NCBI RefSeq assembly: GCF_029784155.1
Contig: NW_026597533.1
Location: 1-64,000 of the forward strand
Origin: Uranotaenia lowii
Lineage: Eukaryota > Arthropoda > Insecta > Diptera > Culicidae
DNA length: 64,000 bases
Reading direction: 5' to 3'
Both the position numbers and the translations under genes were made by a program. Under the pieces are notes generated by a model that ran no database searches, was not told the origin of the DNA, and saw only the letters and a list, made by a program, of their open reading frames with translations. This document shows, in pieces, positions 26,681 to 37,226 of this stretch (position 1 is its first letter; the number at the start of each line of letters is the position of its first letter).

Positions 26681-27656
26681 ATGTAGGGGAGAATGAGGAT
26701 ACTTGATCCCTGCGGATACTTGATTCCTTAGCTATATCTCGTCACTGGAATGCCTTACAATGATCAAATTTTCTAGAAAAATGTGCCAAATGGAGCGAAA
26801 CAACAATGCTTAAAGCTCAAGTTATTGAACTTTGTTTCAGAATTTCAGAAAATGTGGCTTAAACATCTTTTTTCATCACTTTAAAATGTTCCTTACATGA
26901 AAAAATTATTACAAAAATATTCATTCCAATATATCAATCGTTAGAGTATAATATGAACTTCATTATACTATATTTTTAAAACAATGGAAAATTCTCAATT
27001 GTTTTTCAGAAAAAGTTTTCTAAAATATTGATTAAGGGTACATTTGATCCCTAGAGTTCAGAACGGTATATTCTCCTTCTGAATGGTTCGTGGTCATCGC
27101 TGATTACAAGATTACTAATATTTATCCAACACTGTCTGAAAAAAATGGGCTGAAATAATTATTTTTTCTTAAGTATAGAAAATAGCGTCTTTAAGTGTGC
27201 AATTTCAGTAGGGTTGAGATAAAGTTATAGAATTTTCTTTATCTGACAGTCATAAATGAGAAATGAAAACATACATGACCAAAATAGTCAATTGACTTTC
27301 TATCTAGGGGTTTTGTTTGATTTTTTACAAGGATTAGAGCTTCCCGAATAAAGGATCAAGTCTCCTTCAATAGAGGATCAAGTCTCCCGCAATTTTTCGG
27401 TCTAACGAAAATGCTTCTAGTTCATTTGCGAGTTGATGTAACTTTCTAATTTTTGGATCATATAAACTTGAAAATATACGCTGTCAGAAAATGCTAAAGA
27501 CGGCGAGTTACTAAATTTTCCCAAATTGATATGATGAAAATAAAAAAGGGGATCCCTTTTTCTCATTTTCGTAATATCTTTCTGGAAAAATGTTGCAGAT
27601 CGCCGTCTTTTGCATTTTCTGACAGCGTGTATTTTCAAGATTATATGCTGCAAAAG

Positions 27657-27769
27657 TAAGATCCATGTATCGACCCGTAGACTTTGTCAAGTGTGAAAAA
27701 ACACTTGTCAAAAATCTTACATCTTTTCTTTGTGCCATTCATAAGTCATCTCACTATCACTATCAATCA
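27657..27769. repeat. 113-bp direct repeat, left copy
   Basis: AAGATCCATGTATCGACCCG to CACTATCACTATCAAT, nearly identical to 29493-29605 and 1.84 kb from it. It contains an internal hairpin ACAAGTG/CACTTGT-like (AAGTGTGAAAAAACACTT). Confidence 0.85.
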
Positions 27770-29492
27770 CTATCTGTCGCTGTGTGGCAGCGGCCTAAAG
27801 AATACTGCCACTGGGATACTGGTCCATGTCGTACGAGGCGACTTATCCAGTACTTCCCTGATACGTTTATCTCATATTTCTGTCTATTGGAAATCAATGA
27901 GGCTGTATCTGGGCGGGGGAGAAAATAGGTCAAGGTCAATTATTGCATGCAGAGTTCAGAAGTTTTTCATGTTCAAAACATTGGAAGAAAATGTGTTGAA
28001 TCTGAATCAGTTTTAAATTCTTGTTTGTATTTTTTAACCTTTGTACGTATTTTCTCCCGAACAGGGTATGCTAATAGTGCAAATGTAGTACATGCATTTG
28101 CACAAGCTGTATCCTTCCATATTTTCTCGTTTTACCAATTTGGAATATGATTTTTCATTTAACTAATCTCTTTGCTCTCCTAGTAACTTCGTTCAATAAA
28201 ACCTCTTCACAAGTGTTCAAAAGTGAATCGCAAACGCATCGCTTACGGTCCCATTGCTTTTGGCTATCTGTTAATATTAACCGATTTGAAATCATAGAAG
28301 AATATGATCTAAATTACATCAGTCATATCTGTTACGTCAAGCGCAAAATATGTGTATTTTCCTTATAATGGACAAGTATTCAGTCTCTTCTATCTTTGGA
28401 TTGGTAACAGAATTTTGTGGAGGTAAGTGTCCGTTCATATAAAGATATTTAATTGTTAAAAAAAATATTTTTTTTAGGTTGCCTAAAGGCTTCAATATTC
28501 CCTATTAAATCAAGTTTTTTATCAAAACTTGTAACGCATGTCGACAGTCATATCTGTTTCACCTAATATATGTCACTTCTCTTGTATTGACACATGTTCT
28601 CTTAGCTTTAGAATGGTTATAGTGTTAAGAAGAGTCAAAGCTCCTTTAATATCGTACTCTGGTATTTCGTATCATACGTCAATCCTGGTTCTGGAATCCA
28701 CTGCTACAGCTTCGTACAGTGTTAATATCGCATGTTTCAAATTTGGCGTCACAGAAGCTCATTGTAGTCGTCTAACCAGAGCACTAACTGGTCAGGTAAA
28801 TAAAAATATATAAAATCAAGAATTTGTGCTCTGAATCTCCTGTATGGTTAAGCTATGATTCAGAAATACTATTGTACCTATATTTACCTTCCACTTAGTG
28901 TGTACATGTCCCTCTTTTGCCCGACTTCATTTTTTTTAATGTATGTCATAATTTTACAAAGAAAGTTAAAAAAGTCTTTATTTCCAATATTATGATTAAA
29001 AAAAAGCTTCATTGCTTAAAAATCTCTATGTGGATAGGCTAAATGCCAACTTTGCCATTATAAAATCGTTTATTTACCCTCATTGTAGCATCCTGGTTAG
29101 AACATTTTCTGATCATTGTAAACTCAAATCTCCTGAATTTTGTAGTTGTGAATCAATAATGTGTGATTCTTTTTAGCTCATAAGGTTTTTCGATTGCTAG
29201 AAAGCTTTTATGTAATCTCGCCTATCCTGTTATAAGTGTATCTAATTCTAAGATTTTAAACTAAAATAACAATCTGTCATTTTTCACCCAATGTGGTTAT
29301 AAACTTCAATGCTTCAAAATCCCTACGTGGATCGGCTTTATGCCCTAAATATTTATTTATTTTCTAACCCTTTTATGGATTTCAGGTTTCTCAGGTACAT
29401 GATGAAATCTGTATAAAAAAAAGGCTAGGCACAATTTTCCCGTTTGTTTGTATAACGTGCCGCTATCAAGCCTACCCCTTTTCTGATACCTG
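27770..29492. other. Segment between direct repeats, no gene recognised
   Basis: This is unlike other parts of the window. It has an internal weak duplication (GCTTCATTGCTTAAAAATCTCTATGTGGATAGGCT at 29006 against a related stretch at 29309). No reverse transcriptase or integrase motifs, no primer-binding site and no polypurine tract were found. Confidence 0.5.
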
Positions 29493-29605
29493 AAGATCCA
29501 TGTATCGACCCGTAGACTTTGTCAAGTGTGAAAAAACACTTGTCAAAAATCTTACACCTTTTCTTTGTGCCATTCATAAGTCATCTTCACTATCACTATC
29601 AATTT
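29493..29605. repeat. 113-bp direct repeat, right copy
   Basis: It differs from the left copy by only a couple of changes (ACACC for ACATC; one extra T in CATCTTCAC). It lacks clean TG..CA ends with target duplication, so an LTR identity is not established. Confidence 0.85.
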
Positions 29606-30449
29606 CATTATGAACAGCAATGTTTCAGCAAGAATAATGTCAATAAACGCAAACGCATCAATATATAATTAACCTAAATGGATAAGGTTTTAATCTGAGT
29701 CTTTTCACATTGAATTAAATATGGTGACAAAATCGGATCAAAAAAGTTGAAAAAATCGGGGGTAGACAAATTGGTGGAGCATTTTTATTAATTTTTTTCG
29801 TGTGAGAAACATTGTAAAATGATAAAAATAGATCTTATAGTCACATTTTGTTAAATTTTTAAACAAAGTGCAATAAAAATTCAAAAAATAATTTTTAAAA
29901 GTCTTTTGAGATAACAATTTTGTTTTTTTGTTCAATTTTGCAATTTTTTCTAGAAGATTTGATCTATTCTAGTTTCGTGATATAGCTGAGGAATAAAGTA
30001 TCTCCAGGGATCAAGTATCCTCATTCTACCCTACATGCAGGGTTCAACACGCAGGAGTGCGTCGATTGAGAAAGAGTAGGTAAATAAAACGCAGCTCTTT
30101 CGTTCTCGGTTCACGAGCACATTTGATTGCTCGAAATTCTCTCGAGAAATTTGCGACCAAAACGCAGATTGAAAATTTTTGAGCAGAGCGAATTCGCGCG
30201 CGCCTATTCGAGAGCGCGAGCGGTTCGAAAACTGCGTTTGCGTTTATCTAGCCGCGTGCGTGTAGGAACACCGAGCATCTACCGAGAGGACACGGCGGCT
30301 CACCGGACGGCGCGCGCGGCTCTCTTTAGCACACGGAGTGTTCGCCGTGTTTTCGTTATTAAGGGCCTACGGAATAATCTGTGCGAATAATCAAATCAAT
30401 GGATATGGTAAAACAGATAGAAGCAAGCAATAGCCTTGGGAGGAGGGTT

Positions 30450-31283
30450 ATAAAAATCCATGTTAGAAGTTTTAAAATACATACTAGTAATAGTAACTAG
30501 CACTAGTAACTATGAAAAATTTACCATGAAATAGTAAAATTTCGCGAAAAACGCCAAATCAAAAAGCCTTACACAAGGATTGTTAAAATGAATGTTAAAA
30601 ATATTCTCGCCACTAGTAATAGTTACCAGCACTAGTAACTATGAAAAATTTACCATGAAATAGTGAAATTTCGCGAAAAACGCCAAATCAAAGAGTTTTA
30701 CACAAGGATTGTTAAAATGAATGTTAAAAATATTCTTGCCACTAGTAATAGTTACCAGCACTAGTAACTATGAAAAATTTACCATAAGAGCTTTACACAA
30801 GGATTGTTAAAATGAATGTTAAAAATATTCTAGCCACAAGAAATAGTTACCAGCACTAGTAACTATGAAAAATTTACCATGCAATAGTAAAATTTCGCGA
30901 AATTCGCTAAATCAAACAGCCTAAAATAAGAATTGTTCAAATGCATGTTAAAAATAATCTAGCCACTAGTTATAGTTACCAGCACTAGTAACTATGAAAA
31001 ATTTACCATACAATAGTAAAATATCGCAAAATTCGCCAAATCAAAAAGCTGAACATAAGTATTGTTTAAATGCATGTTAAAAATATTCTAGCCACTAGTA
31101 ATAGTTACCAGCACTAGTAACTATGAAAAAATACCATGCAAAAGAAAAATTTCGCAAAAACGCCAAATGAAAGAGCCTTACACAAGGATTTTTAAAACGA
31201 ATGTTGAATATATGCTAGCCACTAGTAATAGTTACCAGCACTAGTAGCTATGAAAAATTCACCATGCAATATTAAAATTTCGC
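30450..31283 (+). repeat. Satellite left arm, ~130-bp units, 6-7 copies
   Basis: Each unit contains GCCACTAGTAATAGTTACCAGC, ACTAGTAACTATGAAAAATTTACCAT, TTTCGCGAAAAACGCCAAATCAAA and ACACAAGGATTGTTAAAATGAATG. Adjacent anchors lie 130 bp apart (for example 30603 to 30733). One unit (30780-30840) lacks part of its length. Confidence 0.92.
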
Positions 31284-33935
31284 GTTTTTTGCGAAATTTT
31301 ACTTAGCAATTTTTCATAGTTACTAGTGCTGATAACTATAACTAGTTGCTAGGATATTCCAACATTCATTTCGACATTCTACGCGTAAGGCTCTTTGATT
31401 TGGCATTTTTCGCGAAATTTTACTCGTTCATGGTAAATTTTTCATAGTTACTAGTGCTGGTAACTATTACTAGTGGCTAGAATAATTTAAACATTCATTT
31501 CAACAATCCTTGTGTAAAGCTCTTTGATTTGGCGTTTTTCGCGCAATTTTACTATTCCATGGTAAATTTTTCATTGTCACTAGTGGTGGTAACTATAACT
31601 AGTGGCGAGAATATTTTTAACATTCATTTTATCAATCCTTGTGTAAAGCTCTTTGATTTGGCGTTTTTCGCGAAATTTTACTATTTCATGGCAAATTTTT
31701 CATAGTTACTAGTGCTGGTAACTATAACTAGTGGCGAGAATATTTTTAACATTCATTTTATCAATCCTTGTGTAAAGCTCTTTGATTTGGCGTTTTTCGC
31801 GAAATTTTACTATTTCATGGTAAATTTTTCATAGTTACTAATGCTGGTAACTATTTTTAGTGGCTAGAATATTTTTAACATCCATTTTTACTATCTTTGT
31901 GTTAAGCTTTTTGATTTGGCGTTTTTCGCGAAATTTTACTATTGCATGGTAAATTTTTTATAGTTACTAGTGCTGGTAACTATTACTAGTGGCTAAAACA
32001 TTTTCAACATTCATTTTAACAATCCTTTTGTAAAGCTCTTTCATTTGGCGTTTTTCGCGAAATTTTACTAGTTCATGGTAAATTTTTCATAGTTACTAGT
32101 TCTGGTAACTATAACTAGTGGATAAAACATTTTTAACATTCATTTTAACAATCCTTGTGTAAAGCTTTTTCATCTTGCATTTTTCGCGAGTTTTTACTAG
32201 TTCATGGTAAATTTCTCATAGTTACTAGTGCTGGTAACTATTACTAGTGGCTAAAACATTTTTAATATTCATTTTAACAATCCTTGTGTAAAACTTTTTG
32301 ATTTGGCATTTTTCGCGAACTTTTACTAGTTCATGGTAAATTTTTCATAGTTACTAGTGCTGGTAACTATTACTAGTGGCTAGAATATTTTTAACATTCA
32401 TTTTAACAATCCTTGTGTAAAGCTCTTTCATTTGGCGATTTTCGAGAAATTTTACTATTTCATGGTAAATTTTTCATAGTTACTAGTGCTGGTAACTATT
32501 ACTAGTGGCTAAGACATTTTTAATATTCATTTTAACAATCCTTGTGTAAAACTTTTTGATTTGGCATTTTTCGCGAACTTTTACTAGTTCATGGTAAATT
32601 TTTCATAGTTACTAGTGCTGGTAACTATTACTAGTGGCTAGAATATTTTTAACATTCATTTTAACAATCCTTGTGTAAAGCTCTTTCATTTGGCGATTTT
32701 CGAGAAATTTAACTATTTCATGATAAATTTTTCATAGTTACTAGTGCTGGTAACTATTACTAGTGGCTAAAACATTTTCAACATTCATTTTAACAATCCT
32801 TTTGTAAAGCTCTTTCATTTGGCGTTTTTCGCGAAATTTTACTAGTTCATGGTAAATTTTTCATAGTTACTAGTTCTGGTAACTATAACTAGTGGATAAA
32901 ACATTTTTAACATTCATTTTAACAATCCTTGTGTAAAGCTTTTTCATCTTGCATTTTTCGCGAGTTTTTACTAGTTCATGGTAAATTTCTCATAGTTACT
33001 AGTGCTGGTAACTATTACTAGTGGCTAAAACATTTTTAATATTCATTTTAACAATCCTTGTGTAAAGCTTTTTCATCTGGCATTTTTCGCGAATTTTTAC
33101 TAGTTCATGGTAAATTTTTCATAGTTACTAGTGCTGGTAACTATTACTAGTGGCTAGAATATTTTTAACATTCATTTTAACAATCCTTGTGTAAAGCTCT
33201 TTCATTTGGCGATTTTCGAGAAATTTTACTATTTCATGGTAAATTTTTCATAGTTACTAGTGCTGGTAACTATTACTAGTGGCTAAGACATTTTTAATAT
33301 TCATTTTAACAATCCTTGTGTAAAGCTTTTTCATCTGGCATTTTTCGCGAATTTTTACTAGTTCATGGTAAATTTTTCATAGTTACTAGTGCTGGTAACT
33401 ATTACTAGTGGCTAGAATATTTTTAACATTCATTTTAACAATCCTTGTGTAAAGCTCTTTCATTTGGCGATTTTCGAGAAATTTAACTATTTCATGATAA
33501 ATTTTTCATAGTTACTAGTGCTGGTAACTATTACTAGTGGCTAAAACATTTTTAACATTCGTTTTACCGATTCTTGCGTAAAGCTTTTTCATCTGGCATT
33601 TTTCGCGAATTTTTACTAGTTCATGGTAAATTTTTCATAGTTACTAGTGCTGGTAACTATTACTAGTGGCTAGAATATTTTTAACATTCATTTTAACAAT
33701 CCTTGTGTAAAGCTCTTTCATTTGGCGTTTTTCGCGAAATTTTACTATTGCATGGTAAATTTTTCATAGTTACTAGTGCTGGTAACTATTACTAGTGGCT
33801 AGAATATTTTCAACATGCATTTTAACAATCCTTGTGTAAAGCTTTTTGATTTGGCATTTTTCGCGAAATTTTACTATTGCATGGTAAATTTTTCATAGTT
33901 ACTAGTGCTGGTAACTGTTATTAATGGGTAACATT
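31284..33935 (-). repeat. Satellite right arm, inverted, ~20 copies of 129 bp
   Basis: Same unit in opposite orientation (TTTTTCATAGTTACTAGTGCTGGTAACTATTACTAGTGG). Anchors at 32346, 32475 and 32604 give a 129-bp step. A six-unit block is itself duplicated: sequences at 31993, 32101, 32341 and 32696 recur at 32767, 32875, 33115 and 33470, all offset by 774 bp. Confidence 0.92.
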
Positions 33936-34447
33936 AACCACCTACATCAATTCTCATAACCCTCCGCCAGATCCCATTGCGCTCCTACATATGTTTCATC
34001 TATCCTGTTGATAAAATCTTACACACAGATTTCTCAATCGGCACTGCAAACAGAAACACGAACGAAACACAAGGCCCTCACTCGAGCCCGTGCGCGCCGT
34101 CCGGTGACGAAAAGAGGGCCGCCTGGGACCATTCGGTGAGCCGCCGCGCGCTGCATTGTGGGCCGCTGCGTGCTGTTCTTTGAGCCAAAAGAGAGGCCTC
34201 ACCCGCCGCTCGATTAGGACGCGCGAGAGCTAGCCGTGCCTGTTTGACTCGGCCGCTCGCGCAGATTTCGGTTAGTGCATCTCGTCGACGAGAACGAGGG
34301 GAAAAGATTGAGCGAGCGTGTTTTTGTTTCGAGCGAGAGCGCGTCAACGGCCAGAACGCAAACGAAGAAGTGTTTTGCTCGAGAGAAATGGTTTGCGTGT
34401 GCCGCGCGCGTCTGAAAGAGTGCGTTTTGTTGAACCCTGCCTACATG

Positions 34448-34857
34448 TACTCTTTTTAGATCGAAAAACGGGCATACTCTTCTTTTTATGAATTTTTAAT
34501 AAATATACTCTATTTTTGTTGAAAGCCATTTGATCAGAAAAAACAAACGTATTTCTTCCATTTTATGAAGAAGTTTCACATCTTATGCAAAAACTACGAA
34601 AGGAATACAGCTTACAACAAATTACTTCAACAATTTGTTTTAATGAACATGCATTTCAGTCGTTATAAACCGTAAGCGCGATAAGCGCCTTTGAGTATGC
34701 AAACAGTAATCAATATGCACCAAATTTAGGTATAGTACAAAAATATTTTTAAAGATATTTTTTAATTGTCATGTATGTCACATAACCTCCAAAAAATAGG
34801 CAGTATTTGATTGAATTGAAATATCTCCCTGCTCCCTCAGAAAACACGGAATATGTA
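34448..34857. other. AT-rich spacer, no gene seen
   Basis: Nothing recognised apart from TACTCTTTTT-type runs that also occur near 36228 and 58429. Confidence 0.45.
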
Positions 34858-35181
34858 CAGTAGAACTCCGCTTATCCGAGCTCCGGTTAACCGAGCTTTC
34901 GCGTTCCCCATGCATGTTAAAATGTGTTTTATCATCGCGATATATTACTTTGAATTCGAAGTTTTTTGCGAGTTTAAAGTCTTAACTACTAGAGCAAAAG
35001 GATAGGGTTTGTCAAAGTATTTCCCAATGTCAATGTCCTGTGTGGTCCCTTCCCCGACTACCTTGGGTGACCGGGGTGCTACTACAAATCCTTTTGCATA
35101 TCATCCGGGCGCATTGCACGATAAATGTATGGATCTTATGTCAACCTGATGTCTGGAATAAAGCGGGAGCTTAGAAAACTG
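34858..35181. mobile_element. pogo/Tigger-like MITE
   Basis: 324 bp between TA duplications. The left end is CAGTAGAACTCCGCTTATCC and the right end, read inward, is CAGTTTTCTAAGCTCCCGCT. CAGT-AGAA-CCGCTTATCCG ends with TA targets are typical of pogo-family elements. An internal block (ATCCGGGCGCATTGCACG, TCAACCTGATG) recurs reversed at 58497-58562. Confidence 0.75.
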
Positions 35182-35204
35182 TAGTTCTTAAAAGCTGGGA
35201 TATA

Positions 35205-36181
35205 GGGGAGAGTGGGGATACTTGATCCCCTTTTCTTATTTTCACCATATCTTTTTGGGAAAATTTAGCAACTCGCCGTCTTTGACATTTTCTGACAGCT
35301 TGTAACTTCAAGTTTCTATGCTCCAAAAATAAGAACGATACTTGAACCCGTTGATGAACAAGAAGCATTTTCGTGGGAGTAAAAAAATTGCGATTTTTCT
35401 GAAGTTAGGGGAGACTTGATCCCCTATTGAAGAAGACTTGATCTTTTATTCAGGAAGCCCTAATCCTTGTATAAAAATCAAACAAAACCCCAAGATAGAA
35501 TGTTAATTGACTATTTTGGTCATGTTTGTTCTCATTTCATAATTTATAGCAGACATAAGAAGAAAATTCTATAACTTTGTCTCAACGCTAATATCATTGC
35601 ATACTTAAAGGCGCTATTTTATATCATTTTAGAAAAAATTAATTATTTTTGCTCTTTTCTTCAGACAATTGTTCGATAAATATTAGTTTTTGGATAAATA
35701 TTAGTAATTTCGTAATCAGCAATCATAACGATCAATTCAGAAGAAGAATATGCCGTTTGGAAGGGGGATCAGTTGTACCCAACTCTAGGGGATCAATTGT
35801 ACCCATAATCAACATTTTAAAAAACTTTTTTCTGAAAAAAGTTAAGAGTTTTCCATTGCTTTGAAAATATGACATTATGAAGTTCATTTTACGCTCGAAC
35901 GATTGATATATTGGAACAAATATTTTTTTCATAATTTTCCCATGTAAGGAACATTTTAAAGTGATGAAAAAAGATCTTCAAGTTACATTTTGTGAAATTT
36001 TTCAAACAAAGTTCAATTACTCAAACAATTATTTTGTTAAAATTTTTTAAACTTCAAGCATTGTTATTTTGCTCATTTTGGCACATTTTTCTAGAACATT
36101 TGATCTTTGTAAGACATTCCAGTTTTGAGATATAGCTAAGGAATCAAGTATCCCCAGGGATCAAGTATCCTCATTCTCCCC
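35205..36181 (+). mobile_element. MITE B, full copy
   Basis: 977 bp between TA dinucleotides. The left end is GGGGAGAGTGGGGATACTTG then ATCCCC; the right end is GATCAAGTATCCTCATTCTC then CCC. The interior repeats GATCAA-containing boxes (GGGGATCAATTGTACCC, GACTTGATCCCC). It is very similar over its length to 59394-60344. Confidence 0.93.
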
Positions 36182-36183
36182 TA

Positions 36184-36270
36184 CTGTTCAACGTTTTTCC
36201 TGACTATTTGGATAAATGATTTCAATGTACTCTTTTCGAATTTGTGAGATATGGTAACCCTACGTATAGC
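36184..36270 (+). repeat. Fragment shared with 58395-58470
   Basis: TTTTTCCTGACTATTTGGATAAATGATTTCAATGTACTCTTTT..ATGGTAACCCTA is the reverse complement of sequence that interrupts the RTE-like LINE. Probably a small unclassified MITE end (GGTAACCCTA). Confidence 0.55.
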
Positions 36271-36293
36271 TAAACCCAATTATTCCGTGAATA

Positions 36294-37224
36294 CCGTCAA
36301 CTGGGGCAACATGCAACAATTTTCGACTTCAATGGCTTCTAAAAAACTTATGATCAAAGTTTATTCTACCCCTTATGCACCAAAAGTTTTAAGGATGATG
36401 GGACATCAAATTGGCGTAGTTAGAAAACTTATTTGTTTCTTTAGTTAATTTGAATTTTCTAAAAACATGCGAATTTCACCCGTCTTAGAAAATGGGGTAA
36501 CTTGAAACAAACTTCGTTTTTATTGAAAAATCTTATGAACACGTAGGAAAATTTAGAGTTTTTAATATATTTGCGATACCTTAAAAACCATTACGCATGA
36601 AAACACCAATTGCAGTAATCTTTTGGTCTGTGAAACCTATTTTTCATATTTTTTTTCTGAAAATAAAGATGCTTCATACATTTAGGGATTAAATAATACT
36701 ACGAAAAATTCTACACGCTGAAATCATAAACACAAATGGTTTGATGAATGAAATTCCAATGTTTACAAACGCGTGATGAAAAACATTCATATTCCAGCAC
36801 ATGGAAACGAGATTCGCTAGGTGTTTCTTTGATTTGCATGTTGTTGCAATTTACCCCAGACACCTAACTGAATTATAAAAATATTTATTTAAAAAAATTG
36901 GGCGATTGTTCGGAAAATATTTCTACGGCAACAGTGTTGGTACAGCATGAGGAAACCAATAAAAAGGTTGTAGGTAATATTATCAAGCCAATCCGTCATA
37001 ATGAGTATAGTTTTTTATGGCATCAAAAATGTTAAAATTTGTACATTTATTGCTCGATTTTTTCAAATTTTGTATAAAAATAAAAAAAAACTTTAAAAAA
37101 CTAGCTTAAGATACCAGAAATTATGTCATCATCATTTTGTAAATATTAAAAGATCAATTTATTACAACACATTGAATTAAAAATTGATTAAGTGTGGTTC
37201 CATGCATGATTCCCCGTTTGACGG
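36294..37224 (+). mobile_element. MITE D, full copy
   Basis: 931 bp, starts CCGTCAACTGGGGCAACATG and ends CATGATTCCCCGTTTGACGG, with TA at each side. It is the reverse-complement partner of 5120-6073. ORF 36251-36448 merely reads its left end. Confidence 0.92.
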
Positions 37225-37226
37225 TA

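Larger units (their letters stand above)
26686..30031. mobile_element. Composite MITE B: two copies head to head with an internal insertion
   Basis: The outer ends are complementary: GGGGAGAATGAGGATACTTG at the left and CAAGTATCCTCATTCTACCC at the right, each next to TA. The first copy runs to a palindromic junction at 27545-27560 (AAAAGGGGATCCCTTTTT), where the same end of a second copy begins in reverse (AGATCGCCGTCTTTTGCATTTTCTGACAG). The second copy is interrupted near 27655 by a segment flanked by direct repeats and resumes around 29700. No coding region recognised; ORF 27684-28016 looks like chance. Confidence 0.75.
30038..34439. mobile_element. hAT-like foldback element with satellite arms, 4.4 kb
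   Basis: The ends are CAGGGTTCAACA and TGTTGAACCCTG, with the perfect 8-bp target duplication CCTACATG at 30030-30037 and 34440-34447. CAGGG-type termini with 8-bp duplications are the hAT hallmark. Inside each end lie ~370-450 bp of GC-rich, diverged inverted sequence. Then an inner inverted pair GGAGGGTTAT (30435) / ATAACCCTCC (33957) opens arrays of a 129-130-bp unit that face each other, meeting at about 31283. No transposase ORF. The left target duplication includes the last bases of MITE B, so this element inserted later than that MITE. Confidence 0.9.

Noticed and set aside
27684..28016. 110-aa ORF between direct repeats
   Set aside because: Begins within the direct repeat, overlaps other open frames and shows no recognisable motif.
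27657..29605. LTR retrotransposon
   Set aside because: No TG..CA boundary with target duplication, no primer-binding site and no gag/pol motif. Kept only as direct repeats.
30127..30390. Arg/Ala-rich ORF in the GC-rich end of the foldback element, with similar ORFs at 33977-34529
   Set aside because: Open on both strands and several frames because of composition; they lie inside the hAT-like element's inverted ends, with no domain.
30450..33935. Regular repeats as a CRISPR array
   Set aside because: Units are contiguous 129-130-bp satellites without unique spacers, and the DNA is eukaryotic.
36251..36448. 65-aa ORF (MVTLRIAKPNYS..)
   Set aside because: It reads through the left end of MITE D and is not preserved in the 5120-6073 copy.
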